A stretch of 64,000 nt of DNA. It comes from Fagopyrum homotropicum (taxonomy: Eukaryota > Streptophyta > Magnoliopsida > Caryophyllales > Polygonaceae). The DNA is taken from NCBI GenBank assembly GCA_033239125.1, contig BSWB01000002.1, positions 9,271,001-9,335,000 of the forward strand, read 5' to 3'. Below, one piece after another: positions 46,586-57,141 of this stretch. The notes beneath the pieces were generated by a model. The model was not told the DNA's origin. It made no database searches and saw nothing but the letters and a program-made list of their open reading frames with translations. Numbering within the stretch: the first letter of the stretch is position 1; each line of letters opens with the position of its first letter. The position numbers were made by a program, and so were the translations under genes.

Positions 46586-46885
46586 CTCCGAACCTAATGT
46601 CCTTCCTATTCTCGGAATAACTTTTATTACATTCCTAATCCTAGAAAATATTTTTGTTTTCTTATTATTTAGGAAAAAAAATCCCATGATTTATTTTAAA
46701 TTTAATTTTCTGATTTTTACTATTTTATAATAAAATTTTAATGTAATATATTAAGAATGGGTATAGAGAGGAAATAAATAAAACCATAAGGTACCAAGAG
46801 AAATTTTGAAACTTAGTGGATATTAAGAAGAAAAGTCCAAATCTTGAGGGCATCAAGAGGAAAAACTCTTCAAATTTTATAAATC

Positions 46886-47373
46886 TGGTGCAAGACACGG
46901 GTATAAAATTAGTGTGCAAGTAAAAAAAACGTATATAAACATGATAATGAACAGACAAAAAATGCATGGAATAGAAAATGTTACGACTAATAGTATGATT
47001 CTATGCAAATATTAAACGAATTGAACAAAAGATTTGAACTAAAATGCATGGAATAGAAAAAATGTTAAGACTAATAGTCTAATTCTATACAAATATTGAA
47101 CGAATGGAACAAAAGGATTGAACTAACAAAGTGAGAGTTCCAAAAATATTTCTTAGATGCATGAAATATTATGAAAGAATTTGTTGAAGTAGGCTCGTTT
47201 TATAGATTTTTATTTTGTATACCCCTCTAATTTTTACCACTTTACTTGACTTACATTATTACTCTATTAAGGGTGTATTTACTAAATGAGATTATGCTAT
47301 GACCTACTTAATAGAGCAATATTGCTAAAATGTCTAGTTAGTGATATTGTCCAACTATTATTAGGACAAATAA
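46886..47373. other. AT-rich intergenic DNA
   Basis: A direct repeat of about 60 bp (AAAATGCATGGAATAGAAAA...) is seen near 46960-47030 and 47040-47100. Nothing else is supported. Confidence 0.5.
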
Positions 47374-47593
47374 TTTATATACTTTACTAAAGTACACTGC
47401 ACTAATGATGACGTGGCGTCCTCACGTTTTTTTTTCGGATTAAATCTTATACTAAATCATCAATTAAGCCAATAAATTATTTTTTCTTGAAGCAAAATCT
47501 AAAAAAAACCCTTTTTTTAACTAAATCTAATAAAACAATATCTAATTAGTTAGTTTAAACAAATAAATTGAAAAATGTGTATAATATTAGTGC

Positions 47594-47656
<63 letters not shown>

Positions 47657-48057
47657 CATTTATATTTTTTATTTCCAGATCGGCTCAATCTTTACGATGG
47701 AGGCATTAGGATAATCAATTATTAGTCTCCTATTCAATTATTAGTCTTAGATTTTTTTAAATATGCTTTTATATTCATGTTAGACTAAATAAATGTATCG
47801 TGTGACCCTCCAGAGGGTATAATGAATTTTAATTTAGTCGTTCAGTGTAAGGGATCGGGCTATCCACTGATTCATTACTACTTAGTCCATTTTCTTATCA
47901 ATAGAAGCATGTCCAGATGCGGCAGAGACCACCGACTCTCCTTCAAACTAAAATTTTATTAAATAAAACTAAAATTAGATGTTAATCGTCCATATAACAT
48001 ATGAAAACATAAAAAAATTGTATCAATAACCCGCACAAGGTGCGGGATATGAACTAG
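47374..48057 (+). mobile_element. Non-autonomous Helitron
   Basis: The 3' end is typical: a 7-bp hairpin CCCGCAC/GTGCGGG (48030-48046), then GATATGAA and CTAG at 48054-48057, followed by T. The 5' end is inferred near 47374 from the motif TACTTTACTAAAGTACAC, then GCACTAATGATGACGTGGC, which resembles plant Helitron 5' ends; the strict TC start is not clear. No Rep/helicase is present. Confidence 0.7.
47600..47656. repeat. (AT)n microsatellite
   Basis: A long uninterrupted AT dinucleotide run lies within the Helitron. Confidence 0.95.
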
Positions 48058-48289
48058 TTTGAAGTAAAAGTGTTCATCGAAAATGCAACATTTTGGCATA
48101 TGTCAATGCGGCAATTCTTTGCATTTTCGTACCGGATGAACAATATGGTATCTGAATCAAAGCCTATGACCTACACAAACTTAATTTCAAATTCATAATG
48201 TATTTTGAAATATACGAATATATACTTATACGCAATTACACAATCTATGCAATCTTTATAAGAAACTAAGGGTGTGTTTGGCCATTTAC

Positions 48290-48400
48290 AAAAAACACTA
48301 GTGTTTATGAACACTAGTGTTATATTTGGGTCGGTTTTTGAGAAACACCCGTGTTTAGTATTTTTAAACACTAACGACTGTTTGGCGGAAACACTAGTGT
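48290..48400. repeat. Subterminal AACACTAGTGTT palindromes, left end
   Basis: Three copies lie near 48296, 48312 and 48391, with matching copies at the right end (53368, 53432-53456, 53498). They are probable transposase or Myb-protein binding sites by analogy with other PIF elements. Confidence 0.7.
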
Positions 48401-49199
48401 TGAACCTCTCTCACGTGCATATCACGTGACTATTGTAGGGGGTGTTGGGCTGCCGTTCGACATTTCGTCTCTCTCGAATTAGGTATCTTTGGTCCTGCGA
48501 TTGTCGATTGTTGATTGGCAATTGGCGATTAGGGGAGAAAGGTTCTGCTTCGACCACAACATTGCTTCAACCAACACCACAATAGTCTTCTGCGAACATC
48601 GAAGGTTAGTCTCTTGCAACTCTTCTATTTGTTTCTCTCGTTAAGTTTTAGTGTTTTTATGCAGTGGGCGAATCGTTGATTCATCCTTGTGAGATTTGTG
48701 TTTACAATCAATTCTTGTTAAATATGTGTTTATAATCAATTGTTGATTCATTCTGTCGTTTATTTTTATGGTATGCATTGATCTATTGTTTGGCCAAACT
48801 ATTGTCTGAGAGTAATGGTGTTTGATTCTCATCATGTCGTTCATTTGGTTTGTAGCAATGTCCTTAATAGTTTCAGCAAAACTGTAGGATTATTATGTGC
48901 ATATATTAGTGTTATGCCCTTAATTGGAAGAAAAACTTCTGAAGTTATCCTACATACTCACATATGATAATGATATGATGATATATTTCATCCCTGTACT
49001 TTTATTCAACTTTGAGTAAAGTGGTATTTGGTTCTCCTATCTTCAAATGAAGAAGTTATATCACTGATTTGATGAGTTGAGTTTACAATCAATCTCTAGT
49101 CAAGTAATGGTTTGTTTGTGATTGTTGTATGGAAGTTGTCATATACAAAGGTTGGTGACTTTAGTTTACTTGCAGTTTATTTGATAATTGGTACCAATT

Positions 49200-49480
49200 T
49201 ATGAGTTTATTTCATGACAATATGCTTCCTGGAAGTGCTCTATCATTGACAGTTTATGACAGTATGCTTAGTTGCAGTTTATTTCATAATTTTGTGCTTG
49301 TATGCTTAGTTGCAGTTTATTTTATGATAGTAAGCTTAGTTGTAGTTTATTTTATGACATTATGCTTGCAGTTTATTTTATGACAATATGCTTACTTGTA
49401 CTTTATTTTTATGACAGTATGCTTACTTGCAGTATATTTCATGACAGTATGCTTACTAGTAGTTTATTTCATAATGTTGT
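49200..49480 (+). repeat. Minisatellite of about 30 bp in the Harbinger element
   Basis: Imperfect tandem copies of a unit like TTTATTTCATGACAGTATGC lie in what appears to be the 5' UTR intron of the plus-strand ORF. Confidence 0.85.
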
Positions 49481-49876
49481 TGTTTATTGGTCCATTAGTT
49501 GGAACATATGCTTACTGAGAGTGCTCATTATGCTTACAAATAAAATGATGTTCTTGGTTGTATAGTAACAGTATGAATCAACATATTGCCCCAAACAAAT
49601 ATATTAGTTAGGTCACTGACAGTTTAACAGTGGATGAAACATATATGCTTACTGATAGTGCTCATTATTTCATAATTTTGTTGGTTATTTCATAATTCTG
49701 TTGTTTATTGGTTCATTAGTTAGGTCATTGACAGTGTAATCAACATATTGCCCCAAACAAATATAATACTGACAATTTATGACATTAACCTGGTCATTCA
49801 AGTTTTTTAGTTTTTTGACAGTTATTGGTCATTGACAGTGTATGTTTCACAATGTATGCTCGTGTGTTAGGTACCA

Positions 49877-50215
49877 ATGGACGACTACTCCGGTTTTGAG
49901 AGCGACATACGGATGGCAGAGGATGATCCCATCGAAGATGAGATGCTTATGTACGCATTCGATGATAGTGGATGGTCATCAAGTTTGAGGGATTTCGTGC
50001 AAGGACTACGTGAATAGAGGAGAAGATTGGATTATGAAGTTCGAGTAGTACGGATGTGGGAAAGGGATGGTGCTATCATGATTGAGTCATTAAAAGAAGA
50101 ACTTAAAAACGAGAAACAACTGAACAAGAAACTTCAAACGGAAAATTGTTTACGATCGTTTGGTTGGGGTTTACTTTGTGGGGTTGCAATTGCTTGTTAT
50201 GTAATGTACTATTAG
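49877..50215 (+). pseudogene. Extra Harbinger ORF: acidic, coiled-coil, C-terminal membrane segment
   Basis: I do not recognise the family. From ATG 49877 the frame runs 112 codons to 50215 with one in-frame TAG at 50015-50017. It has an acidic N-terminus (MDDYSGFESD...AEDDPIEDE), a central charged helix likely to form a coiled coil (MIESLKEELKNEKQLNKK), and a C-terminal hydrophobic stretch (GWGLLCGVAIACYVMYY), like a tail anchor. The ATG follows a splice-acceptor-like GTGTGTTAG, and a donor-like GAAG/GTTAGT lies at 48604, near the left TIR. So it may be a spliced gene transcribed from that end, opposite to the transposase. The conserved-looking composition across the stop suggests recent decay. 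Confidence 0.55.
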
Positions 50216-50311
50216 TGGGTTACTTTGTGGGGTTGCAATTGCTTGTTATGTAATGTATTATAAGGGGTTTACTTTATGGGGTTGCAAATGCTTGTTATGT
50301 AATGTACTATT
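50167..50311 (+). repeat. Three tandem copies of a roughly 50-bp repeat
   Basis: The unit contains TTACTTTGTGGGGTTGCAAT and GCTTGTTATGTAATGTA. The first copy encodes the hydrophobic C-terminus of the ORF above; the others lie after its stop. Confidence 0.9.
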
Positions 50312-50532
50312 AGGGTTCTTTGACCCATGAATCAACAATGTATTCCTTTGGTTATAAATGTTATCGCCCTTTGTCTCTGCTTTTATAACACATATGCAAT
50401 TTCATCATACACGGACGTAAATTTAGACAATGTTTACAAATTATAGAATTACACACTTAAAAATAGTGTCACCTACAGCATAAAAGAGTACATATATAAA
50501 AGTTGGACAATGTCACTAATACATAAAACATA

Positions 50533-51560
50533 TTACATATTCCTTCTTGCATTCCAAATTGTTGTTGCAATACGATCACGAATATGACTCATTCCTCTTT
50601 CATTGTCATTGGTCTCCTCCACCTCTTCTACCTCGTCTTGACTAGTCGTTGGCAACTCATCCTCATCTTCTGAAAAGTCATCGTATCTGGAGGTGGAAGT
50701 GGGAAGTTGAGATTGGGGTTGCAGGTTGCATTTTTGAGAACCTTGGCGTCATGAGCCGACCCTTCCCAACCGGACAAAACAAAAGTGAACAACATATTAA
50801 AGTCACATACGGCGAGGACGTTGAAAGTCACAGTATGTTTCCTTCCGACAAACGGAACTTGAGAAACTTCTTCAATGCATGCACTTATGTGAGTACCATC
50901 CAGACAACCAATGCAATCCTGAACTGAAAACTTCAAATAAGTCCATTTACGAATAAATGAAATGAGCCAAAAATATATCCTTCACTTGTTTGTGTTTACC
51001 TTAAAGTAATCCTTGTATCTCGGGTCAGCTGCGATGTGTGATGTTGTTCTAGGAAAATTTGGGTTCCGGGGTCGGATGACATCACCTGCTAGTCCACACC
51101 CTTCATGTCCACGTCCGGTAATAGAGTTCAATACGCTATGAAACGATCGGTGTACAGTTTCGGTTGACCTCTGAAAGTGTTCAGCAACAACACGAACTGA
51201 GCAGCCTTGTGCAAGGGTGTATAAAAACAAACCAACTTTTTCAATTACCGAGACTTCTGTAGAAGAAGTGAGGCCATAGTTCTGCTCCAACTCGTTACAT
51301 AAACGTAGGAAAACTTCAACATCAATTCTGATCATGTTCACTGTCCGAATGTGATGCCCGTTCAATATCTCCTCCATCCAAAGTCTCCCCCGGTCATACT
51401 CCGCTTAACAAGGCTCCTTGTATATGTGCTTGTAGTAGTGATCAACTGCAATTGCATATTGTCTTTGCAATTCTTGATGAGACTCAATAATGTTGAACCG
51501 TCGAATTTATCTACGCTCATTGTCGTCACTATCACGGCTATCAGTACTAGAACTTGACAT
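50533..51560 (-). pseudogene. PIF/Harbinger transposase (HARBI1-like DDE), internally deleted
   Basis: Exon 1 starts at ATG 51560 and ends at the donor AAG/GTAAAC (51000). In-frame TAA codons lie at 51507-51509 and 51405-51407. It contains the helix-turn-helix-like region (LAQGCSVRVVAEHFQRS). Exon 2 (from about 50930) has the first catalytic Asp in CIGCLDGTHI and the second in GSAHDAKVL. After NFPLPPP a deletion removes the segment with the third acidic residue. Another frame then gives the typical acidic C-terminus ending RDRIATTIWNARRNM at 50533. The product cannot be active. Confidence 0.85.
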
Positions 51561-51807
51561 TCAGAACCTGAAATAAATTGTGCAGATAAGTACTACTAAA
51601 GGAAGGAGTTTCTAGAAATATAAAGATAGTGCATGAAAATCAAGTTCAATGAATATAAGATAAGTAATAATGAAAGGAGTGTCGTGAAATTTAAAATCAA
51701 CATATAATCCAACAAAACATACACAATCCAACATGTTTTTCTTAAGATAGTAGTTTCATAAAATAAAACTAACAATCAGACAACTACATCAATGACCGCT
51801 CATACTC

Positions 51808-52217
51808 TCATGTCAACCAACGCAACCTCTCATCATCATTGTCCAGGTTCAATAGTATATTCATATACTTCCTATTGTTAGTCCTCCCAACGATGTAACA
51901 CCACAGTGGACTTCCTCTCTCAACCATGTCATTCTGGACCATCCTTTTAACAACATTCAACCCTCTCCGAGTCACTCTCTCCTCATCTCTTGCCTTAGAA
52001 TTTACCTCCTCTTGGAGTACTGCTGGCAATCTATCACTGTTGTCTTGTGAACGTTCCAAGAAGGCTTCCAACTTCGAAGACCCAACTGATTTTCTTCTTT
52101 TCCTCTTCATCAGACTCTTATCTTTATTACCCTTAGTTGCCGGTGTTGGTTCTGTAAATTGAACCGGCTCATCATCGTTTGCTTGAACTCCGGAGTAGTT
52201 AGAACCACCACCGTCAT
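51808..52217 (-). pseudogene. Harbinger second ORF, C-terminal part (Myb/SANT-like partner protein)
   Basis: The open frame includes a Ser/Asp/Glu-rich linker, a basic patch KRKRRK, and a C-terminus ending in YMNILLNLDNDDERLRWL. This resembles the C-terminal region of plant PIF ORF1/Myb-like proteins, which help the transposase bind element ends. An acceptor-like TGTGAAG lies at its 5' side (52217). The N-terminal Myb domain is not seen; repeats occupy that place. A short first exon with ATG 53190 and donor G/GTAAGT (53175) could belong to this gene. Confidence 0.6.
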
Positions 52218-52239
52218 CTTCACATTACAAAAAATGGGG

Positions 52240-52760
52240 GCCTAATGCAGGCAAAGTGTATTCATACCAAGTTATACACCAGCAAAACTCATCAATTAGT
52301 AGCAGTAGATTAAACACCAGCAATGAACAAGCAATGAAGACAGACAATAGATTAAACACCAGCACAATACAAAAAATGGGTGCCGAATGCAGACAAAGTG
52401 TATTCATACCAAGTTATGCACCAACACAACTCAATTAGTAGCAGTAGATTAAACACCAACAATGAACAAGCAATGAAGACAGGCAGAGCAATGAAGACAG
52501 ACGGTAGATTAAACACCAGCACAAGCAGTAGATTAAATCCAACTTTTGAAGACAGACAGTAGACTAATGCAGACAGAGTGTATTCATACCAAGTTATACA
52601 CCGCCACAAGCAGTATACTAATGTAGACATACCAAGTTATACACCAGGACAAGCAGTAGAGAGAGCAATGAAGACAGACAGGGTGTATTTTGAAGACAGA
52701 CATGAAGACAAACAGTAGACTAATGCAGACAGAGTGTATTCGATTAGTAGCAGTACCATG
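52240..52760. repeat. Irregular tandem repeats inside the Harbinger element
   Basis: Segments such as GCAGTAGATTAAACACCAGC, CAATGAACAAGCAATGAAG and GTGTATTCATACCAAGTTAT recur in shuffled order. They probably replaced or expanded within an intron. Many short ORFs across them are artefacts of the repetition. Confidence 0.85.
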
Positions 52761-53174
52761 CTTATCAGTTGCAGTAAAAATGGAGGAGACAAAACGAGAG
52801 ATGGGAACAAAACGAGAGACATATAGCACATTTAAAGAAATTAGAAACATTGATGTACTAGTGACAGTAAAGAGTACAACACGATAGACATATATTCAGA
52901 TTGGATACAATACAGCTTCTCATATTATTGGAATTACAAGTGAGAATCGAGATGGGAACAAAACGAGAGACAGATAGTGGTGACAGTAATGAACAAGCAA
53001 TGCATTCCTCCATAGATCTGTCGACAATAAATATACAAGCAATGAACAAATTTCCCTGTTAACAGGAAGAGTACAAGCAATGAGCACTATAGATCTGTAA
53101 AAACAAATCAGATCTGTAAAAACATATAGCACATTAATCTCTACGAAGCCGATCAGTGAAGGTAGTTCACTTAC

Positions 53175-53190
53175 CGAGACTTGCGTTCAT
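53175..53190 (-). other. Possible first coding exon of a Harbinger gene
   Basis: On the minus strand an ATG at 53190 is followed after five codons by a good splice donor (CTCG/GTAAGT). It lies just inside the right TIR, where PIF genes usually start. Confidence 0.4.
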
Positions 53191-53733
53191 CGTTGTCGGT
53201 GGTGGTTCGTCGTCACCGGTGGTGGTTCCTCGTTGAAGACAATGTTTTTTGCTCTCAGATTGGAAGATTAGGGTGTGTTGATGTGAGAGAGTATTGATTA
53301 TATACCCGGTTTTATGTGTAAATATCGTATAAAGATAAGGACATTCTGGGTATTTTGTACGAAGATACACTAGTGTAAGAGCAAAACCCTTGCTCTGATG
53401 ACGGTTTCAGAAACACTCCGAGAAACACTTGTGATTAGTGTTTCTCAGGAGGCCAAACACCCGTTAAAATGAGAAACACTCAGATACACTCGGAAACACT
53501 AGTGTAAAACGCCTGCCAAAGACACCCTAAAATGGATACACAATCACATTTCATATATCTTTCTTCTTCTTTTTTACTCATTCTAAGTAAATATAGAAAA
53601 CAATATATAAATTTTATGTATCTTCCATATTTACCTAGTCATCCTAAATATTTATTACCTTAAGAATACTTTATATTTATATACCTAATAAAATAAAAGA
53701 ATATATTTTACTTAGATTAATTTAAAATAACAC

Positions 53734-54041
53734 CCTGAATCCGGCTCATCCCTTATCAAGTCTGGTATTACGATGCCAAGACTTATTCTTCCAGGACTGG
53801 GTTACTAGTCTTGGCCACATTCATCGGGAAGACAATAGAGTTGCAGATTCTTTGGCAAATCTTGCGTTTTCCTTAGATATCGGGGTCCATCGCTTAGTCG
53901 ATCCCCCGGTTTGTGTTCATTCGTTAATTATGGAGGATTTGAGGGGAGTTTCCCTCCCTCGTATAACTCGTTGTAAGTTTCTTTTTTCAAATAAGCGCTT
54001 TGGCGCGGGAGTGCATGCTCCTATTCATCAAAAAAAAAAAC
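53734..54041 (+). mobile_element. 5'-truncated LINE (RNase H 3' end)
   Basis: The frame reads FQDWVTSLGHIHREDNRVADSLANLAFSL across about 53795-53885, the end of a plant LINE-type RNase H (HxxREDNxxAD). It is followed by 3' UTR and an A-run at 54030-54040. A 12-bp target duplication TTAAAATAACAC flanks it (53722-53733 and 54042-54053), proving target-primed insertion. Only about 308 bp of the element is present. Confidence 0.9.
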
Positions 54042-54053
54042 TTAAAATAACAC

Positions 54054-54770
54054 ACTTACTCCAAATATCATAAAACTAAAAAAGACACCGTCCTCTACAC
54101 TCCAAAGTTCCCTTCCTTAAATGGCTATTTCTCTGCATATAAATAGAAGAAAAATATGTTTTTCTTTTCTCATGTCTTTCCCTTGTTATCTTTTTCTTCT
54201 ATTTCTTCCCTAATTGCCTGTTTTATAACAAGTTTCGAATAAACGTGCACTTCGTTATTTCTATCATTGTATGTCAAAATCGTAAAAGATATCCACCGAT
54301 ACACCTTTAATCAACTGTGCATATTTGCTATAAAACCACGTCTAAAACACATTTCTTAACCCTTTTGCTCTTTGAGGGATACACTTGTATTTACAAATTG
54401 CAATGTAACATATGTGACATGAGTACTACAACACATCCAACAAAGATATTTCCCTTAACCCATTCTCATACCACATATTCACATAATTCTCTGCAGAACT
54501 GAAAGAGTACATAACCTCACCTTCAATCTGAAACAAGGAAATATAACCTAAATCTCACTTCTCTGATCTCAATTTCAACTTTTATTTACTACAGAAGATT
54601 ACAGATTCTCGCTTCCAACCTATTTACATTGTCAAAAGCACAGATTCTCCTTTTCACTTTCCTACTCATCAATTCCAAAAATAATACTCATCTTAACATT
54701 TCCTTCTGCACTATATGTAATCTCAACTTTACTCTGTTTAAACTGAAATAAGACCTTTTCGTTATCAGGG
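54054..54770. other. Intergenic DNA and probable 3' UTR of the next gene
   Basis: No ORF is supported on either strand. The part next to 54770 is probably transcribed as the 3' UTR of the minus-strand gene. Confidence 0.4.
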
Positions 54771-55912
54771 TTAAGCCAAGGCAGGGATTCTGCAGTTCCT
54801 GCTATGATCCCTGTCGAGGCAATCGAACCCCTCAACTCTAACTGCTGGATTGTTACCAAAATTTGCCCTAACACAACCTCCCTTCCTTGCTTGATTAGAA
54901 GTCGGTGACATGGGCGGGGAAGAGGGCAGACCGAATCGAGCATCCTGAATCAATGGGTTAGAGACTCTGCTAGGCGGCGACCCACAAAAAAACGGGGACG
55001 ACAATCCTACTTGTGTGGAGTTGTTAGTGTCAGATCTCTCATATCCATGTCCACCCTGTATCAGTCAATGCAGATGAACAAATTGATTCAGGCGATCACT
55101 TAATGATGCAAAGGTGAAAGATTAAATGCTCAAATGACATTATACAACTAATAATTATGTAAATTTTCAGTATATTTTGGATGTAAGAATGTCAACTGAT
55201 ACTAAAGGAGTTGTTGCTCGGAAAAAATGTCACTTTCCTTGCTTCAGAGCCACTCAATTTGTGATGACAACATCCACATATCATAAAGTCCACTGAAATG
55301 ATCCCATATGATGTGTTGTTTAGCTTTCTTTTGTTTTCTTTCCTATAGAGGAACATGATTCCTACTAACTTTTTAAAAGTATTACACATTTAGCTATCTT
55401 TCTTTTGTGTTGTTTAAGCATTGGACAATTAGCATCCATTTCCTCCAGGTAATAATAGTAAGTGTCTCCATCGGACAACATATTAGGATCAAGAATAATT
55501 TCAAAACCGAACAATTCATCAACTACTACGCTAATCAAACTCTACTTTCAATCAGACAGCTGAAGAACTTGTAAGAATTGATTTTCCAGAATTAGAGAAA
55601 AGAGGATACCTTAGAGAGAATGATGTCCAGAAGCTCATACCCGGCTTGTGAATCCGAAAGCACACCTTGATGACTATCAAACACAAACAGAACAAATTCA
55701 ACTTTCAAAAATCAGATCTTCTAAAACAAATTTTTAGGAAAGCTGAAATGAAAATAATCTAGAACTAGTAATTATTACCTCAAGTGCCGGCGAAGAGGAC
55801 TTGGAGGATCGTTAATGGTTCCGTTGAAGAGGCCAACCCTCCGTGGCTTCGGACATACAACAACTTCACGAGATCTAACGACACCGTTTTGCTGAATCGC
55901 ACAGTAATTCAT
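54771..55912 (-). CDS. Conserved plant protein of unknown function, three coding exons (160 aa)
   Basis: Exons on the minus strand: 55912-55779, 55673-55610 and 55055-54771, with GT donors and AG acceptors at both introns and the frame kept (134 + 64 + 285 bp). The protein starts MNYCAIQQNG and has a Pro/Arg motif VVCPKPRRVGLFN and a short helix QAGYELLDIILSK. It then has a Pro/Ser-rich motif FFCGSPPSRVSNPLIQDARF and a basic C-terminus with RKGGCVRANFG and VRVEGFDCL, ending RNCRIPALA. I recall similar small proteins of unknown function in other plants. The C-terminal two-thirds look disordered and basic, so nuclear or signalling roles are possible but unproven. It has no transposon similarity and an intact frame, so I call it a functional host gene. 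Confidence 0.85.
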
Positions 55913-55939
55913 TTTTTTTTGGCAGATCAGATCGATCTT

Positions 55940-56350
55940 TCTATGTACACAAAGTTAGTAGTGCCTGCACAGCGAAAAAATTAGGAGGATAAAAAATTAG
56001 GGGCTAAATAACAGGAATCACCAAATTCAACGTCTCATCCACTTTATTAAGCAATGTGAAAGCTCGGATTACCGAGATCTGGTCGATTTCGAATTTGAAA
56101 CAATTTTTTAATGATAAAACAAGCAAAAAAGGAAGCTGAAAGAAAGCGAATTATACAGAAACACCAGATCTAAGAAAATGAAAAAAATTGTGGAAAACTG
56201 AGAAGGATTAAGATCCAAATATGATTGACAAAGAAGGAGAATAGAGGAGGGGAAAGAGGGAAGAGCTTTTTACCTAAGCGTGGTGGAAGGTCCCCAGCTA
56301 TGAAGGAAACAATGAAATTGGTGGTGAAGTGAGGAGAATTGAGAGAAGAG
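55940..56350 (-). other. 5' UTR region of the 54771-55912 gene with a probable intron
   Basis: A donor CTTAG/GTAAAAAG (exon from 56274 upward) and an acceptor GTACATAG (exon from 55940 downward) suggest a 333-bp intron in the 5' UTR. Many plant genes have such an intron. Confidence 0.5.
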
Positions 56351-56375
56351 AAGGGCGAGTGGGAAGATTGTTATG

Positions 56376-56383
56376 TTATATAG
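56376..56383 (-). promoter_or_regulatory. TATA box of the 54771-55912 gene
   Basis: The minus strand reads CTATATAA, about 30 bp upstream of the likely transcript start near 56350. Confidence 0.55.
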
Positions 56384-56399
56384 ACGGGCCCAAACCTAA

Positions 56400-57017
56400 T
56401 TCTGGTTTCAAAATACTGAAAATGAAAAATATTTAAAAATAAAGAAAATTTTGTCAATATCGAAGAAATTAGTAAACGAGACAACGGAATTGATTTTAAA
56501 AATAATTTTGTTTAAAATATAGATATAGAGATCCGCAAGGCTGTCAAACCTCACTCTCTACTTCTCCACGACTCTGCCTGTCCTTTTTATAAAAAATTAA
56601 TAAATAATTATTTAAAGTAAATGTAATAATATTTGTGCAGCTTATGTTCGATTTATATACGTCGCGTGATATTATCAATTCTTTTGAAAATAAAATAAAT
56701 AAATAATTTTATTTAAAAAGGGTATTATAAAAATTGGGAATCATGAAATTCAGTATTATAAAAATATGCTAATTAAAATAGATAATTAAGGTATTCGAAA
56801 CCAGAAATATACCATTTTTAATGTCTAATTCTACTATTTTAAAAAATTGGATAAATCGGATAATTATTTTTTTTTCCATAAATAAAATCAAGTTGTTAGC
56901 CCAAAGTTTTACTATTTTTAATGCCCAAATTCAACTATTTAAATGCCCGATTATACAACATCTGATCTCGAGTCTTTCAGGGGAGGTCGTTGTACTTCGA
57001 TAAAATTTTCACGATCA
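56400..57017. other. AT-rich DNA, end of an Athila-relic LTR
   Basis: No gene is seen. The last part must be the LTR end of the relic (CACGATCA at 57010-57017), because a primer-binding-site-like sequence follows. The LTR start was not found. Confidence 0.45.
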
Positions 57018-57023
57018 AGTTCT

Positions 57024-57041
57024 TAGCGCCGTAATCGGGGA
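57024..57041 (+). other. Degenerate Athila primer binding site
   Basis: TAGCGCCGTAATCGGGGA matches the intact Athila-1 site at 14 of 18 positions, with the same spacing from an LTR end. Confidence 0.6.
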
Positions 57042-57141
57042 TTGTAGATTGAATTATTTAATATTAATTTTTAGTTATTTTAAGTTTTTTTTGCTGATTT
57101 TTTTTTATTTTGCTTTTTGAACTCTCAGTTTAGATTGTTGA

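Larger units (their letters stand above)
21100..46885. mobile_element. Foldback / long-inverted-repeat element hosting the nested retrotransposons
   Basis: The arms are inverted repeats: 21100-21893 plus 45181-about 45785 on the left, and about 45874-46885 on the right, with a loop of about 90 bp. Matching landmarks include TTGG/TGATGCCCTCAAG at the outer ends (21140 and 46840), CTAAATAATAAGAAAAC (21751 and 46650), the block ending GGACATTAGGTTCGGAGTAG, and the central GGGACCACTACAAAC. Without the nested insertions the element is about 2.5 kb. The left arm has about 400 bp of extra AT-rich DNA (21250-21720). I see no transposase, so it is non-autonomous. MULE-like is the best guess from the very long inverted repeats, but no target duplication is clear. 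Confidence 0.75.
48270..53527. mobile_element. PIF/Harbinger transposon (5258 bp)
   Basis: The ends GGGTGTGTTTGGC (48270) and, inverted, GGGTGTCTTTGGC (to 53527) are flanked by TAA on both sides (48267-48269 and 53528-53530), the target duplication of this superfamily. Subterminal regions repeat the palindrome AACACTAGTGTT. Minus strand: a DDE transposase and a Myb-type ORF. Plus strand: an extra small ORF. Internal minisatellites make it long. Confidence 0.92.

Noticed and set aside
52225..53132. Many 60-92-aa Cys/Leu-rich ORFs
   Set aside because: They arise from the shuffled repeats in the Harbinger element on both strands and have no stable start or domain.
54662..54943. 93-aa minus-strand ORF overlapping the third exon of the host gene
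   Set aside because: It is another frame of the same DNA; the spliced frame explains the splice sites and the motif pattern better.
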